DNA from: Channallabes apus
Lineage: Eukaryota > Chordata > Actinopteri > Siluriformes > Clariidae
Assembly: GCA_030522415.1 (NCBI GenBank)
Contig: CM060113.1
Location: 3,896,467-3,960,466 of the forward strand
Direction: 5' to 3'
DNA: 64,000 bases
In this document: positions 22,277-34,290 of the stretch, in pieces
How positions within the stretch are numbered: position 1 is the stretch's first letter
How the letters are laid out: every line of letters starts with the position of its first letter
The notes under the pieces: model-generated
The model's input: the letters and a program-made list of their open reading frames with translations, nothing else
Database searches by the model: none
What the model was told of the DNA's origin: nothing
Program-made: the position numbers and the translations under genes

Positions 22277-22639
22277 TGTCATGCGCACTCAGCCGCGACT
22301 GGCACCCGGAAGTAAGACGGTCACAAACCTGAAAGCATAAAAGGAAACAAGATGGCGCCGCACATCGCTCTGTCATTGAGTTTTGCCGATGCTATTTTGG
22401 TATCGTTCCCGTTCACGTGAGTACTCATTTTCTTGGGTTTGCTTTCAGACTGAGTGTGTGTTTATAGGACGAGGGTTAGATTGTGTCTTTCCTTTACTCA
22501 TTCACTTTGAGAGTCCTTATAGCAAATCGCGTGATTATCCTGCCTGCTCGTGTCCATCCGCGTTTGGGTTTACCATTCACGCTACAGGGCTAACTGCTAA
22601 GCTACGTCTTTTTGGTCGTCATCAGGTTAGTTCTTGACA
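22277..22639 (+). repeat. 3' LTR of the Gypsy element
   Basis: 363 bp, TGTCATGCGC to TTCTTGACA. It keeps the TATA-like box and GCTCTGTCATT unchanged. Followed by the duplicated CAAGA. Confidence 0.95.
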
Positions 22640-22660
22640 CAAGACGGAGGACACCCTGAA

Positions 22661-22696
<36 letters not shown>

Positions 22697-22905
22697 ACAC
22701 ACACACTTGTACACTGCAGGCAATTTGGGAACACGAAGCAGTCTACACAACAAGTCGTTGGACTAAAACCGATGGACCTATAGGAATCCCACCAAGCATG
22801 GCGAGAACATGGAAAAGAATGGAGAAGTGATTCTTTTGAGATTCTTAACCCCCTACCCTGGAGGTGTGAGGCAACAGTGCTAATCACTAAGCCACCGTGT
22901 TCCTA
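22640..22905 (-). mobile_element. SINE, 5' part of the copy split by the Gypsy element
   Basis: Continues the minus-strand SINE from 20069: GGAGGACACC, a (CA)n run, CAGGCAATTTGGGAAC, then CTACCCTGGAGGTG and AGTGCTAATCACTAAGCCAC, the reverse complement of the A-box head. Confidence 0.8.
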
Positions 22906-23080
22906 AAAGAACAACTCAGGAAGACCAAGTTAAACAAATATATATACAAAAAAAAGACAATTTTACATCTAAGAAAAACAAACAAAAAAAAATCTAATAG
23001 CTATTTCAAATTAAACAATTTCACAATAATAACTAGCAAGAGCTATTCACAACAACTCTTCAATAATGATATCTTAGCAA

Positions 23081-23545
23081 GTGAAAATATCTTTAATACA
23101 CATGCTGTACATTTTTTTTCACTTTCTAAAATATAATATTACATACTCTAATATTATCAAGCGGAAATTCCTTGTTCTATTGGCAGATAATTCTGTACAC
23201 ACAGAAATCGAGTTCCTGCTCTATGCAGATGATCAAGTTCTGCTCTCTCCCACACCAGCAGGTCTACAGGAGAACCTTTCCATCCTCAATGAGTACCGCA
23301 ATAAACAGGCTCTATCAGTGAACCAGAGCAAATCCAGCATCATGGTGTTTAAGACACAGCTCCAGTAGGAAACATCACACACTTACCCTTGTGTAAACCC
23401 TCAGCAGCACAAGGAGCTTTAACCTGGCTGTACAGAAGATCACAGATAAAGCACACAGAGCCTTCAGCACAAATAAACTCCAAACTCCACACCACACCAA
23501 TCCCCACTCAAATCCGGCTGAAACTCTACACCGATGCTTCTATAC
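23081..23545 (+). pseudogene. non-LTR retrotransposon reverse transcriptase fragment
   Basis: The frame from 23081 contains EIEFLLYADDQVLLSPTPAG, a YADD catalytic box, then NEYRNKQALSVNQSKSSIMV, typical of the RT domain of L1/Tx1-like LINEs. After the stop at 23368 another frame continues with FNLAVQKITDKAHRAFSTN-like coding. It is not the L2 family at 12745. No ends are visible. Further 3' sequence (about 23690-23850) runs into the 19-bp array. Confidence 0.75.
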
Positions 23546-23849
23546 CGAGCTGAAACACGGATCTCAATAATACATCATTCCAAATTAATTCATGCAAAGG
23601 TTTAAGACAAATTATGGTTTCATTTAAATCTATGGATCTTTTGTTCAGTCATTTTTACTGTAAACCCCCCCCCCTCCCCCCCAAAAAAATAATCAATTGA
23701 CAAAAAAGAAATTTTTTTACATTCATCTAAAACACTCTGAGCTGCAAAAGTGCATCTCCCAACAGCACAGAGCTCTCCGGACTCAGCACCCGTCCAAAGA
23801 AACTCTGAGACACACAGCAACAGCACTCTCCAACCAGAGCCAAAGCGAA

Positions 23850-26105
23850 CACACACTCAAACACACACTCATGACCAAAACACACACTCATAACCAAAAC
23901 ACACACTCATGACCAAAACACACACTCATAACCAAAACACACACTCATAACCAAAACACACACTGAGAACCAAAACACACACTCATAACCAAAACACACA
24001 CTCATAACCAAAACACACACTCATAACCAAAACACACACTCATGACCAAAACACACACTCATAACCAAAACACACACTCAGGACCAAAACACACACTCAG
24101 GACCAAAACACACACTGAGAACCAAAACACACACTCATAACCAAAACACACACTCATAACCAAAACACACACTCATGACCAAAACACACACTCATAACCA
24201 AAACACACACTCATAACCAAAACACACACTCATAACCAAAACACACACTGAGAACCAAAACACACACTCATAACCAAAACACACACTCATAACCAAAACA
24301 CACACTGAGAACCAAAACACACACTCATAACCAAAACACACACTGAGAACCAAAACACACACTCATAACCAAAACACACACTCATAACCAAAACACACAC
24401 TCATAACCAAAACACACACTCATAACCAAAACACACACTGAGAACCAAAACACACACTGAGAACCAAAACACACACTCATAACCAAAACACACACTGAGA
24501 ACCAAAACACACACTCATAACCAAAACACACACTCATAACCAAAACACAGACTCATAACCAAAACACACACTCATAACCAAAACACACACTCAGAACCAA
24601 AACACACACTCATAACCAAAACACACACTCATAACCAAAACACACACTGAGAACCAAAACACACACTCATAACCAAAACACACACTCATAACCAAAACAC
24701 ACACTCATGACCAAAACACACACTCATGACCAAAACACACACTCATAACCAAAACACACACTCAGGACCAAAACACACACTCAGGACCAAAACACACACT
24801 GAGAACCAAAACACACACTCATAACCAAAACACACACTCATAACCAAAACACACACTCATGACCAAAACACACACTCATAACCAAAACACACACTGAGAA
24901 CCAAAACACACACTCATAACCAAAACACACACTCATAACCAAAACACACACTCATGACCAAAACACACACTCATGACCAAAACACACACTCATGACCAAA
25001 ACACACACTCATGACCAAAACACACACTCATGACCAAAACACACACTCATGACCAAAACACACACTCATAACCAAAACACACACTCATAACCAAAACACA
25101 CACTCATAACCAAAACACACACTGAGAACCAAAACACACACTGAGAACCAAAACACACACTCATAACCAAAACACACACTCATAACCAAAACACACACTC
25201 ATGACCAAAACACACACTCATGACCAAAACACACACTCATGACCAAAACACACACTCATGACCAAAACACACACTCATAACCAAAACACACACTCATAAC
25301 CAAAACACACACTCATAACCAAAACACACACTGAGAACCAAAACACACACTCATGACCAAAACACACACTCATGACCAAAACACACACTCATAACCAAAA
25401 CACACACTCATAACCAAAACACACACTCATAACCAAAACACACACTCATAACCAAAACACACACTCATGACCAAAACACACACTCATGACCAAAACACAC
25501 ACTCATAACCAAAACACACACTCATAACCAAAACACACACTGAGAACCAAAACACACACTCATAACCAAAACACACACTCAGAACCAAACACACAATCAT
25601 AACCAAAACACACACTCATAACCAAACACACAATCATAACCAAAACACACACTCATGACCAAAACACACACTGAGAACCAAAACACACACTCATGACCAA
25701 AACACACACTCATGACCAAAACACACACTCATAACCAAAACACACACTCATAACCAAAACACACACTCATAACCAAAACACACACTCATAACCAAAACAC
25801 ACACTCATAACCAAAACACACACTGAGAACCAAAACACACACTCATAACCAAAACACACACTCAGAACCAAACACACAATCATAACCAAAACACACACTC
25901 ATAACCAAAACACACACTCATGACCAAACACACAATCATAACCAAAACACACACTGAGAACCAAACACACACAAACACACACTCATAACCAAAACACACA
26001 CTCATGACCAAAACACACACTCATGACCAAAACACACACTCATGACCAAAAAACACACTCATAACCAAACACACTCATAACCAAACACACACTCACGACA
26101 AAACA
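23850..26105. repeat. 2.2-kb minisatellite of 19-bp units
   Basis: About 118 tandem units of ACCAAAACACACACTCATA. Four main variants differ at the end: CATAA, CATGA, GAGAA and CAGGA. Near 25585-25945 an 18-bp variant (ACCAAACACACAATCATA) appears. Blocks of variants are duplicated, showing higher-order turnover. The array begins inside LINE-derived sequence. The unit is not a multiple of three, so it is not coding. Confidence 0.97.
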
Positions 26106-26137
26106 CAAATTCTTCATCATATTACATTTATTAAGCA

Positions 26138-26168
26138 CATCTAATCTAATCTAATCTAATCTAATCTA
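26138..26168. repeat. (AATCT)n microsatellite
   Basis: Five to six pentanucleotide copies. Confidence 0.9.
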
Positions 26169-26287
26169 CCATCAAATATAATGTAATACCTGTAAAGCAA
26201 CCCTCTACTGCAGTTTTCTGTAATATGTAGGAAAACACAGAGAAATAAATACAGATAGGAAGACAGATAGACTAAGATAGAGATAAA

Positions 26288-26288
<1 letters not shown>

Positions 26289-26329
<41 letters not shown>

Positions 26330-26441
26330 CAGAGAGAGAGAGAGAGAGATTAACCTGTGGGGAACAGACCTGACCTGAGGGAGAGACGGCACTAAAGTAG
26401 AGAGTCTGTTCTCTCAAGGGATCTCAGACAGAGGAAATCAA

Positions 26442-26482
<41 letters not shown>

Positions 26483-26561
26483 CTCTAGTTTAACTCTGTC
26501 TAAAACCTTTAAGAGGTCAAATCCTGTATTGCTCTTTCTTTTTGTCTCTGAGCATCTTAGA

Positions 26562-26628
<67 letters not shown>

Positions 26629-26762
26629 GAAAGGACCTTAGGAGGTAGAGGGTAATATTACAGTGTTATGAGAAAAGTCACTATGTTTCTTGAGGCTTGA
26701 ATTCAGAAGAACAGGACTCCAAGTCACACTGTCGCATCTCTCACTCTCTCTCTCTCTCTCTC
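26289..26762. repeat. cluster of (CA)n, (GA)n and (CT)n microsatellites
   Basis: (CA)n at about 26289-26331, (GA)n at 26331-26349, (CA)n at 26443-26480, (CA)n at 26562-26627 and (CT)n at 26742-26762, with short unique spacers. Confidence 0.9.
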
Positions 26763-27195
26763 TTAGACACACACACACAATATGAACCACAACACAGTCT
26801 TGCATGGCATTGCATCAGTGAAAAAAAAGATTTTAAGACATTAATTAGATAAGTTATTGGGTCATGTTTATGAAATGTATATATTTCATATTTATCACTT
26901 TTTCTGAATTTAATATAGAGACGAGGCAACCTTAGTGTCTGTCCTAAACTGAATAAAAGTGTCAGAAAAGGCGTCTGGTGTAAAACGAGCAAAATCAAAT
27001 GTCAAGACCTAACAGGCGGTGCTACAAAGAAGGAGAAGAAGAAGAACAACAACATTGGACCAAAGACTAGGTCCTGTATGTGACTGCAAAACGTTAGCTC
27101 ATGAAGGAGTGACTTTCCACTGATCGCCAGCTATTTTTTATTTTATTTACCATCTGTGGTCTGATTAGTGAATTTCCACCATGGTCTGTGTTAAA
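26763..27195. other. no recognisable gene or repeat
   Basis: A short GAAGGAGAAGAAGAAGAACA stretch near 27029 resembles a LINE 3' tail but is too little to call. Confidence 0.5.
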
Positions 27196-27199
27196 TAAC

Positions 27200-27532
27200 T
27201 GGTCTGGTCAGTGCACCTCCAGGGTCCGGGTTTGATTCCTGCAGTGTCTGTGTCCATGGAGTTTGCATGTGTTTGGTGGGTTCCCTCCTGGTTGTCTGGT
27301 TTCCTCCCACAGTCCAAAGACCTGCAGATTAGACTAATTGGTTCTCCCAAATTATGATACAGAATGAGCATATGAGTGTGTGTATAGTATGTGTGTGTGC
27401 CCTTCGATGGATTGGCACCCTGTCCAGTGTGTAGCCCACCTCATGCCCTACTGTAAGTCTCCTGGGAGAGGTTCTAGGCCCCTTGACACCCTGTAGACAG
27501 GATAAAGCGGTATAGACGATGAGTGAGTGATT
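27200..27532 (+). mobile_element. tRNA-derived SINE, truncated head
   Basis: From CACCTCCAGGGTCCGGGTTT through TCCAAAGACCTGCAGATTAG to GATAAAGCGGTATAGACGAT and a (GAGT)n tail. At 27449 it has five extra bases (CTGTA) compared with the other copies, making TACTGTA. Confidence 0.85.
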
Positions 27533-27671
27533 AAAGTGTTAGTGCAGAACTGATCTCACCTTTTAGTCACATTAGTGACTTATTAGTTGTTTCTAAATAA
27601 GGGTTTTAAAATCATTTGCACATTTTACTTTTTTTCTTTTTTTTGTCTTGAGATCGAGTGCTATCAACAAA

Positions 27672-27975
27672 GGTATTCAAGTGGGACTTTTGATCATGCA
27701 GAATAACAGCACAGTTCTGAGATCAAAACCTCTCTTTATTCCTCTATATAATCCCCTGCTACACTAATGAACTTATCCCAGTGTTTCTCTAGTGCTTGGA
27801 CACCATCAAGGTAGAAAGTTCTCTCATTATGCCAGAGCCATGATCAGACAGCCAGGTTCACATCTAAAATCCTGGCCTTCCAGGAACTCCTTTAATAAAC
27901 CAAACATGCTGGAAGCAGTGATTAAGGGGGCCAAGCACACTTGTGTTGATTTGAGACAGCAGCTAGATTTATAAT
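27672..27975 (-). mobile_element. mariner-like transposon relic (copy 2)
   Basis: AAGTGGGACTTTTGATCATG at the left corresponds to the TIR region. GTGCTTGGACACCATCAAGG near 27792 and CTTCCAGGAACTCCTTTAAT near 27876 match the copy at 58853. The 5' half is missing. Confidence 0.75.
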
Positions 27976-28009
27976 TAGATCGCGCCAATAGTAAAATTAG
28001 GTAGTTGAA

Positions 28010-29100
28010 CAACTTTAAGTAGTTGAGCAACTTTAATGAGCAATGTCTGAAAGGTTTATGCTAATTTTTTATTTAACACATATGACATCATTGAACCCTT
28101 AAAATGAGAATGCATAGTCTAAAATTTAATGTCAAACAACATAAAAGCCTTTGGTTCAATAGTCCGCTTCGCCTGTAATTTTAAACCATTTGTGAGAAAA
28201 ATTCTCTATCAGATGCCGAGACACTCGATCAAGTCCGTTGTTCCTAAATCCCGGGGATTTTCCATGTGTGTTGTCCTCTTAGACACTCACAGTCCATTAG
28301 CGCTGGAGTGTGTTTGATTAGCAGAGTCAAGTAGCTTGTAATTAGCATCAGCGCCCTGTGGTTAGCTCATTACGACCACAGGGGGTGTGTTTGATGAAAT
28401 CATTCAGCCTATAGTGGAACCGTATCAGTATCACATGCTCATTTATTTTACCTCTCCATGCAAAAGTATGTATCGGTTACATAGGAAGAAAAGAAAAAAA
28501 GAGCAGTTGGTAGTTTGTGTAGTAGTAATAGTAGTGAGTATATTTATTTTAGACAAATGGATGTACATGCATTTTTGCTTACAGATTTAAATAATAATGA
28601 TAATATAATACTAATATTATACTACCTGCCATGCAAATTTGCTTGTTTTTACTAAATAAAAAATGAATGTACTTGAAATTCTTTCATCCTGTTAACAAAG
28701 CACGTTAACTAACCATATAAGCTAGCTTCTCGACTATTTAGCATGCCAATTACAGAACAATTACGCTACATAAAATCCATTTTCAATATAGAACTTAGAC
28801 ATTTTGAAAATAAAAGCATCCAAACTAGTGCTAAATTGCTAACTTACTAACTAGCTAGCAGGTTATTATTTTATTTTCACTGAGAAGTGTAAAAATTGGC
28901 TCAGTCAAACATTATTTTAAAACAATTATTTTTAATTAATAATTATGAAAAATTATTTCATTGTCCCTGTTTTAGTAGAGTGTAGGGTAAGAGTGTGCTA
29001 ACTAGCTGCTAACATGCTAATTTTCAAAATAGCTTACAGATTATCTAGGAAAGTTATGTCATGTGGAGTTCAACATAATGCAATTTACAAGCAGAACGTA
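28010..29100. other. A+T-rich unassigned DNA
   Basis: No protein-like frame and no repeat I recognise. The 28190-28390 part is less A+T-rich and could be unique sequence. Confidence 0.5.
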
Positions 29101-29106
29101 TACACA

Positions 29107-29547
29107 CACAGTGGAACCTCGGATTGCGAGTAACGCGGTTTGCGAGTGTTCCACAAGACGAGCAAAGATTTTTTATAATTTTTGACTTGGAAAATGAACA
29201 AGTCTTGGTTTATGAGTACCGAGTATCATGTATCACGCATGCGCTTCTTGTTCTGACACCGAGCGTCACGTGATTCCTCTTCTTACTTCACACACATTCA
29301 CACACACGCACACACACACACACACACTTACAGTATCTGTCGGGATTTATTTTTTACTTTTTTTTAAAAGGTAATGTGCAGGTTAATTTGTTTTATTTTT
29401 CTTAATATTTTGTGTTAATTATTTTTATGTATTTATTTTTCGGGCTGTGGAACATATAATTTTAGTTTCCCTTATTTCTTACGGGAAAATTTTATTTGGT
29501 TTACGCTTCCAGGATGAATTATGCTTGTAATCCAAGGTTTCACTGTG
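29107..29547. mobile_element. TA-flanked MITE with CAGTG ends
   Basis: About 440 bp. Left end CACAGTGGAACCTCGGATTG, right end CTTGTAATCCAAGGTTTCAC followed by TGTG and TA, an inverted pair of about 27 bp with some mismatches. It is A+T-rich with no transposase. CAGTG ends and TA flanks suggest a Tc1/mariner-mobilised element. It includes TACAGTA at 29329. Confidence 0.7.
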
Positions 29548-29557
29548 TATATATATA

Positions 29558-30374
29558 CTCAACAAAAAAAGAAACGTCCTCTGACTTTCAACTGTTTTTA
29601 CTTTCAGTAAACTTATTGTGTAAATATTTGTATGAACACTAAAAGAGTCGACACCATAAGACATAAAGTAAAAATGTTTCCCAATGTGTCCCTGAATGAA
29701 GAGAAGCTCAAAATCAGTCAGTAGCAGTCAGTATCTGGTGGCCACCAGCTGCTTGAAGTACTGCAGTGCATCTCCTCCTCATGGACTGGACCAGATTTGT
29801 CAGTTCTTGCTGTGAGATGGAGGGATTGTGTGTTCCTGGTGTGACTCGGGCAGTTGTTGTGGCCATCCTGTACCTGTCACGCAGGTGTGATATTCGGATG
29901 TACCCATCCTGTGCAGGTGTTGTTACACGTGGTCTTCCACTGCGAGGATGATCAGCTGTCCTTCCTGTCTCCCTGTAGCGCCGTCTTAGGCGTCTCACAG
30001 TGCGGACATGGCGATTTATTGCCCTATAGCCACATCAGCAGTCCTCATGCCCCCCTGCAGCATGCCTAATGCACGTTCACGCAGATGAGCAGCGACCCTG
30101 GGTGTCTTTCTTTGGGTGTTTTTCACAGTCGGTAGACGAGTCTCTTTAGTGTCCTGCGTTTTTAGAACTGTGACCTTAAATGCCTACTTTCTGTAAGCTG
30201 TTAAGGTCTTAACGACCATTCCACAGGTGCATGTTAATTAATTGATTATGGTTAATTGAACATGCATGGAAAACATTGTTTAAACCCTTTACAATGAACA
30301 TCTGTAAAGTTATCATTATTGTACACATTAACAATACACAGTCCTGAAAAAGGGGCATTTCTTTTTTTGCTGAG
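29558..30374 (-). mobile_element. Tc1-like transposon with CTCAACAAAAAAAG ends, deleted
   Basis: Left end CTCAACAAAAAAAGAAACG directly after TA, right end CATTTCTTTTTTTGCTGAG directly before TA. These are a good inverted pair. About 817 bp, half the length of a complete Tc1 element. Confidence 0.88.
29714..29998 (-). pseudogene. Tc1-like transposase DNA-binding domain remnant
   Basis: The minus strand reads MRRLRRRYRETGRTADHPRS then GRPRVTTPAQDGYIR and HLRDRYRMATTTA. This is the end of the first helix-turn-helix, the GRPR-like linker and the second helix-turn-helix of a Tc1 transposase. It then jumps to TPGTHNPSISQQELTNLVQS, from the C-terminal end. The catalytic core is deleted. Confidence 0.8.
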
Positions 30375-30563
30375 TATATATATATATATTAGTCTTTTTT
30401 TTTACTTTTTATAAATTTGTCTGGTTTTCTGATAATACTATACTGGTGTGCTAAATCACAAAAATGCTACCTTGCTAGCTTTTTAACATATTTATCTTTT
30501 CTTTCATCTATGAAGTTGCATTAACAAACTTTTCAAGGTGCCAAAGTGAAATGATAGATTTGC

Positions 30564-30938
30564 GCGCTGGTGGCGCGGTGGTGTAGTGGTTAGCACTGTC
30601 GCCTTGCACCTCCAGGGTCTGGGTTCGATTCCCCAGACAGGCTCGATTCCCGTCTCTGTGTGCATGGAGTTTGCATGTTCTCCCCGTGCTTGGTGGGTTT
30701 CCTCCGGGTAATTCGGTTTCCTCCCACAGTCCAAAGATATGCAGGTTAGGCTAATTGGCGCTCCCAAATTGCCTGTAGTGTGTGAGTGTGTGTACTGTAT
30801 GTGTGTGTGCCCTGCGATGGATTGGCACCCTGTCCAGGGTGTACCCCGCCTAGTGCCCTGATTCTCCTGGGATAGGCTCCAGGTCCCCCGCGACCCTAAA
30901 TACAGGATAAAGCGGTGTAGAAGATTAATGAATGATAA
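30564..30938 (+). mobile_element. tRNA-derived SINE (full length)
   Basis: Head GTGGTGTAGTGGTTAGCACT, B-box GGGTTCGATTCCC, tail AGATTAATGAATGA. The imperfect flanking duplication AATGATAGATTTGC / AATGATAATTTGC marks the insertion. Five extra bases at 30793 make TACTGTA inside an otherwise conserved GTGTGTATGTGTG stretch. Confidence 0.92.
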
Positions 30939-30939
30939 T

Positions 30940-32675
30940 TTGCTATTTACTTTAAATTTGTCAAAGACAAATTAAGGAGAAATTGCAATATAAAAGGAGC
31001 AGGATGGTATATTATTGTGCTATTGGTAACTTTATTGTCCATATTGATAAGAGGCAAGGCAAGGCAAGTTTATTTGTATAGCACATTTAACGCACAATGG
31101 TATTTCAAAGTGCTTTAGATAAAAGAGAAAAAAAATCATGAGAAGAAATAGAAAATAATAGAACTAAGACTTTTAAAATTATAAAAATTTTATTAAAAAT
31201 AAAAAAATAAGAACAGTTTGTAGTGGCACTTTTAGAAACTACTTAAAATTTGATTTAGAGTGGAAATAAAACAGTTGAAAGTATAAGAAACTATGCTAAC
31301 TATCAAATGTGTTACTTTGCAAACTTCTTTTCTAGTTGGTAAATGTGTTAGCTGACCTGTCAAGAAGAAATAGAGGAGTTGGCTCACTGAAAAACAATTT
31401 AAAAACAAATCAGTATAAAATGTATTAGTTAGAGTGCTAACATGCTGCCTTTGTAATTAGCTAGTAATTCAAATTATCTTTATTTGTCAAGTCCAAATGA
31501 AGGACTTGGCTGGATAAAATAAAATATAAAAACAATTGTAGGCTATACAAAAACAAATATGTTTCATATTAAAAAAATAATAATATTTAATTACATTTAA
31601 AATATTACTGCTTCTATTGAATTAAGTGTGTTAGCTAGCTTGCTAACTTTCAATCTAGCTATCAACTGAGGTTGCCAAGCAATCCAGCAGAAATTAAGGA
31701 ATTGGCTCAATGAAACACTATTTAAAAGAGTAAATCAGTATATATTTTTTTAGATCTTAGTTATTTCATTAAACCCTATTTCTAAAGAGGTAATAATGTG
31801 CTCCTGGTTAGCTACAGTGCTATTTTTTCCTTTAATACTATTTTGCTCCTAGTTTATTTATAAACATTTAGAAAAGAATCAGGCCAGATCACGACCCACA
31901 ACCCCCTGGGCATGTTTTGATCTTTCCTGATGCTTTTTCGATTCTTGGGGGTCTGTGAGGTACAGTTTAACAAGCTGTACTAATGAAAATCAATAACATA
32001 TTGGAAATGCATTTTAGGCAGTGATAGCTGTTCCTACAAGAGGACCCGAGAAGGGGATGGGGAAGTCGAACAGGATGTTAAATCCTGTTAAATTTAGAAT
32101 TTAATAAACAGGCTTCAGTGTTTTATAAGCTATCGATCAGACAGCAGACACGCTGATGAGCTGGAGAAGGCGGTGATGATGGAGGAATTGGAAACACACT
32201 TGTAATATTATTCTTAATAAATAAGTTGGCGGGAATTTGGATTCTAATTTCTTAGCTACAAAGTGACACAAAAATACAAGAGATGAGAAAGAGAAAGCTT
32301 TGTTTGTGTGTGTGTTTTCCCATCAGCTAGTGATTGATTGATTATTCTTCCCTGCCAGCGGCAAGAGATGCGTAGGCTCCGGGACCAAAAGGCTGAAGTG
32401 GCTGAACTTCTGAGAAAAGGAGAAAAGAGATACTGGCCCTCTTCATATCTCCTCCAGGAGCTCTTCTGTTGGCTGATGGCATCGATCTGAAGAGGCAGCA
32501 GCTCTTCCAAAGGAAAAAACACACACACACACACAGTGGTATTTATTTCTTTTTTCTCAACTTCGGTTTGTTCTGAAGTTGGTGGATTTGATGAAAGGTC
32601 GACGATAGTTGCTTGTCTTTGACTGCTGAGTTATTCTAAAAACACACTTGAGGAATGAGTGGTTTTGTGTGCATG
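30940..32675. other. mostly unassigned A+T-rich DNA
   Basis: Apart from the repeat at 31055 no gene or transposon is recognised. Frames near 32256-32534 (-) look like chance. Confidence 0.5.
31055..31150. repeat. interspersed repeat (AGGCA)n + TTTATTTGTATAGCACATTT
   Basis: An AGGCA run followed by TTTATTTGTATAGCACATTT and TTCAAAGTGCTTTAGATAAA. This block is familiar from many fish genomes; class not known to me. Confidence 0.6.
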
Positions 32676-32676
32676 T

Positions 32677-32677
<1 letters not shown>

Positions 32678-32752
<75 letters not shown>
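32678..32752. repeat. (TA)n microsatellite
   Basis: About 74 bp of pure AT repeats. Confidence 0.95.
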
Positions 32753-32754
<2 letters not shown>

Positions 32755-33059
32755 TTACATTAGAAGGAAAAATTTGAAGGAAATAGAAAACAGATAATAA
32801 GCAGAGCTCAAGATCGAACCCCAGAGCCTGGAGCTGGCTCTCAGTACTAACATATTTACTAACTAATTCATGTGGATGGTACAACATAGAACATTATATC
32901 AAATAATAGAATTATATTTGATACAAGTGGATTTTTTAACACAGCAAAAGATTCATTACAATAGTATCATAAAGACATTTTTAATGAAATGCTGAGACCA
33001 ATGCACATACTGGGTAGCATTTTTAACAAAACAGGAACAGGTAAGCGATTTATGAGGCT

Positions 33060-33445
33060 TACATTACCTCATGCCTGCATGGAACAAAGTCTATTTCATC
33101 CAGTCCGATCCTACAAAAAGTCAATGCTTGCCACGAAAGAAAGGCACCAGAAAACCCAGTGCTCCACAGCCCACTGTCCATAGTGACCAGTCTGCACAGA
33201 GCCCAAGCCCACCAACCCAGCCTCCAAACTCACCAGAAACCAATCTGATCGAGCACCCATGGGATGCACCGGACAATCAGACCTGTTCCATAGAGGCCCC
33301 ACCACATTAAGTCACAGCACCCAAAGGAGATCCTGGTGCCAGACACCACACCCCAGATGCTCTGTGGAGTCATGCTCCAAAGGGCCAGAACTGCCCTGGT
33401 GGCATAAGGGGAACCCAAATCCTACATTGATTAAAGTTAATGTAT
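33060..33445 (+). mobile_element. Tc1-like transposon 3' remnant
   Basis: Plus-strand frame ends QPPNSPETNLIEHPWDAP then IEAPPH, corresponding to the DDE glutamate block (PDLNPIE..W in the family). The downstream sequence codes in shifted frames for the C-terminus. It is the opposite-strand relative of 4113-4815. Both TIRs are lost or unrecognisable. Confidence 0.75.
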
Positions 33446-33489
33446 AAAGTTATAGATGATTGCGAAATACCCAGAGTTAAAATGTTACT

Positions 33490-34290
33490 AGAATATCATG
33501 GTATTAGTGTTACTGTGTGCCACGCCATGAACTAGTGACTGGCATGTGCCCAAACTTTTTTGCTCCTTCCTCACAAAGAAAAGGAAGGAAATAGGTGAAA
33601 GTGTGTGCACGTGCAGGTCCAGAGGCAGTGTCCCGCTGGCATGTGGGCACAAGCTGGTGAGCGTTGGCAGTGGGCATAGGGCAGAGCATTCTTCCAACTG
33701 ACCTGGCCAACCAGCCCCTCCCAGCGTTCCACTGGGTGCAGCCTCAGATGAGAGTTCATTTTTGACGTCCGATGGCTGGGCTGCTTTCCTGGTTGGGAAG
33801 TTGGGCCTTAATGAAAAGCAAAGCTGCCTTTTTCCCTCTTCGGTGGCAGGATCCTGAAGGCTGGCTCTTTGCGATGGCACGGCGGATTGTGTTTACCGAC
33901 AGTGGTTTCTGGACATATTACTGTGATTATTTAGTAACATCAATGATACAACCATAACGATGAGTGATGCAATATCATCTGAGGGCCCGAAGACCACAGG
34001 CATCAAACAAAGGTCTTTGGCCTTGTCGCTTACGCACAGAGATTTCTCCAGTTTCTCTGAATCTTTTGATGATGTCTTGCACTGTAGATGAAGAGATTTG
34101 CAAAGGCTTTGCAATTTGATGTTGAGGAATGTTGTTTTTCAAGTATTACATATGTATCTTTTTACGCACTCTTTCACAGGAGAGCCCATCTTTACTTCTA
34201 AAGAGACTCTGCCTCTCGAATACATCCCTTTTTTTTAGGTAATCATGTTATAGACCTGATGTCAATGAACTTGTCTGAATCTTTTTTTAA
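33490..34290 (-). mobile_element. Tc1-like transposon relic
   Basis: Read on the minus strand from about 34127: IAKPLQISSSTVQDIIKRFR then ETGEISVRKRQGQRPL, a clear Tc1 helix-turn-helix and linker, then weaker similarity broken by stops (VNTIRRAIAKSQ near 33895). The remainder to about 33490 is too degraded to be certain. Confidence 0.6.

Larger units (their letters stand above)
20070..22639 (+). mobile_element. Ty3/Gypsy LTR retrotransposon, Tf1/sushi-type chromovirus, internally deleted
   Basis: LTR to LTR 2570 bp, flanked by a perfect 5-bp duplication CAAGA (20065-20069, 22640-22644). Order: 5' LTR, self-complementary primer site, first about 40 codons of gag, a deletion that removes the rest of gag, protease and the reverse transcriptase core, the end of RNase H, integrase with a C-terminal chromodomain, polypurine tract, 3' LTR. 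Integrase after RNase H defines Ty3/Gypsy, and the chromodomain defines the chromovirus branch. The LTRs differ by two small deletions and roughly nine substitutions, so insertion is fairly recent. Three in-frame stops and at least two frameshifts prevent expression. A diverged solo LTR of the same group is at 49922-50266. Confidence 0.95.

Noticed and set aside
23850..26105. CRISPR-like array
   Set aside because: Units are directly adjacent with no spacers, and the genome is a fish; it is a minisatellite.
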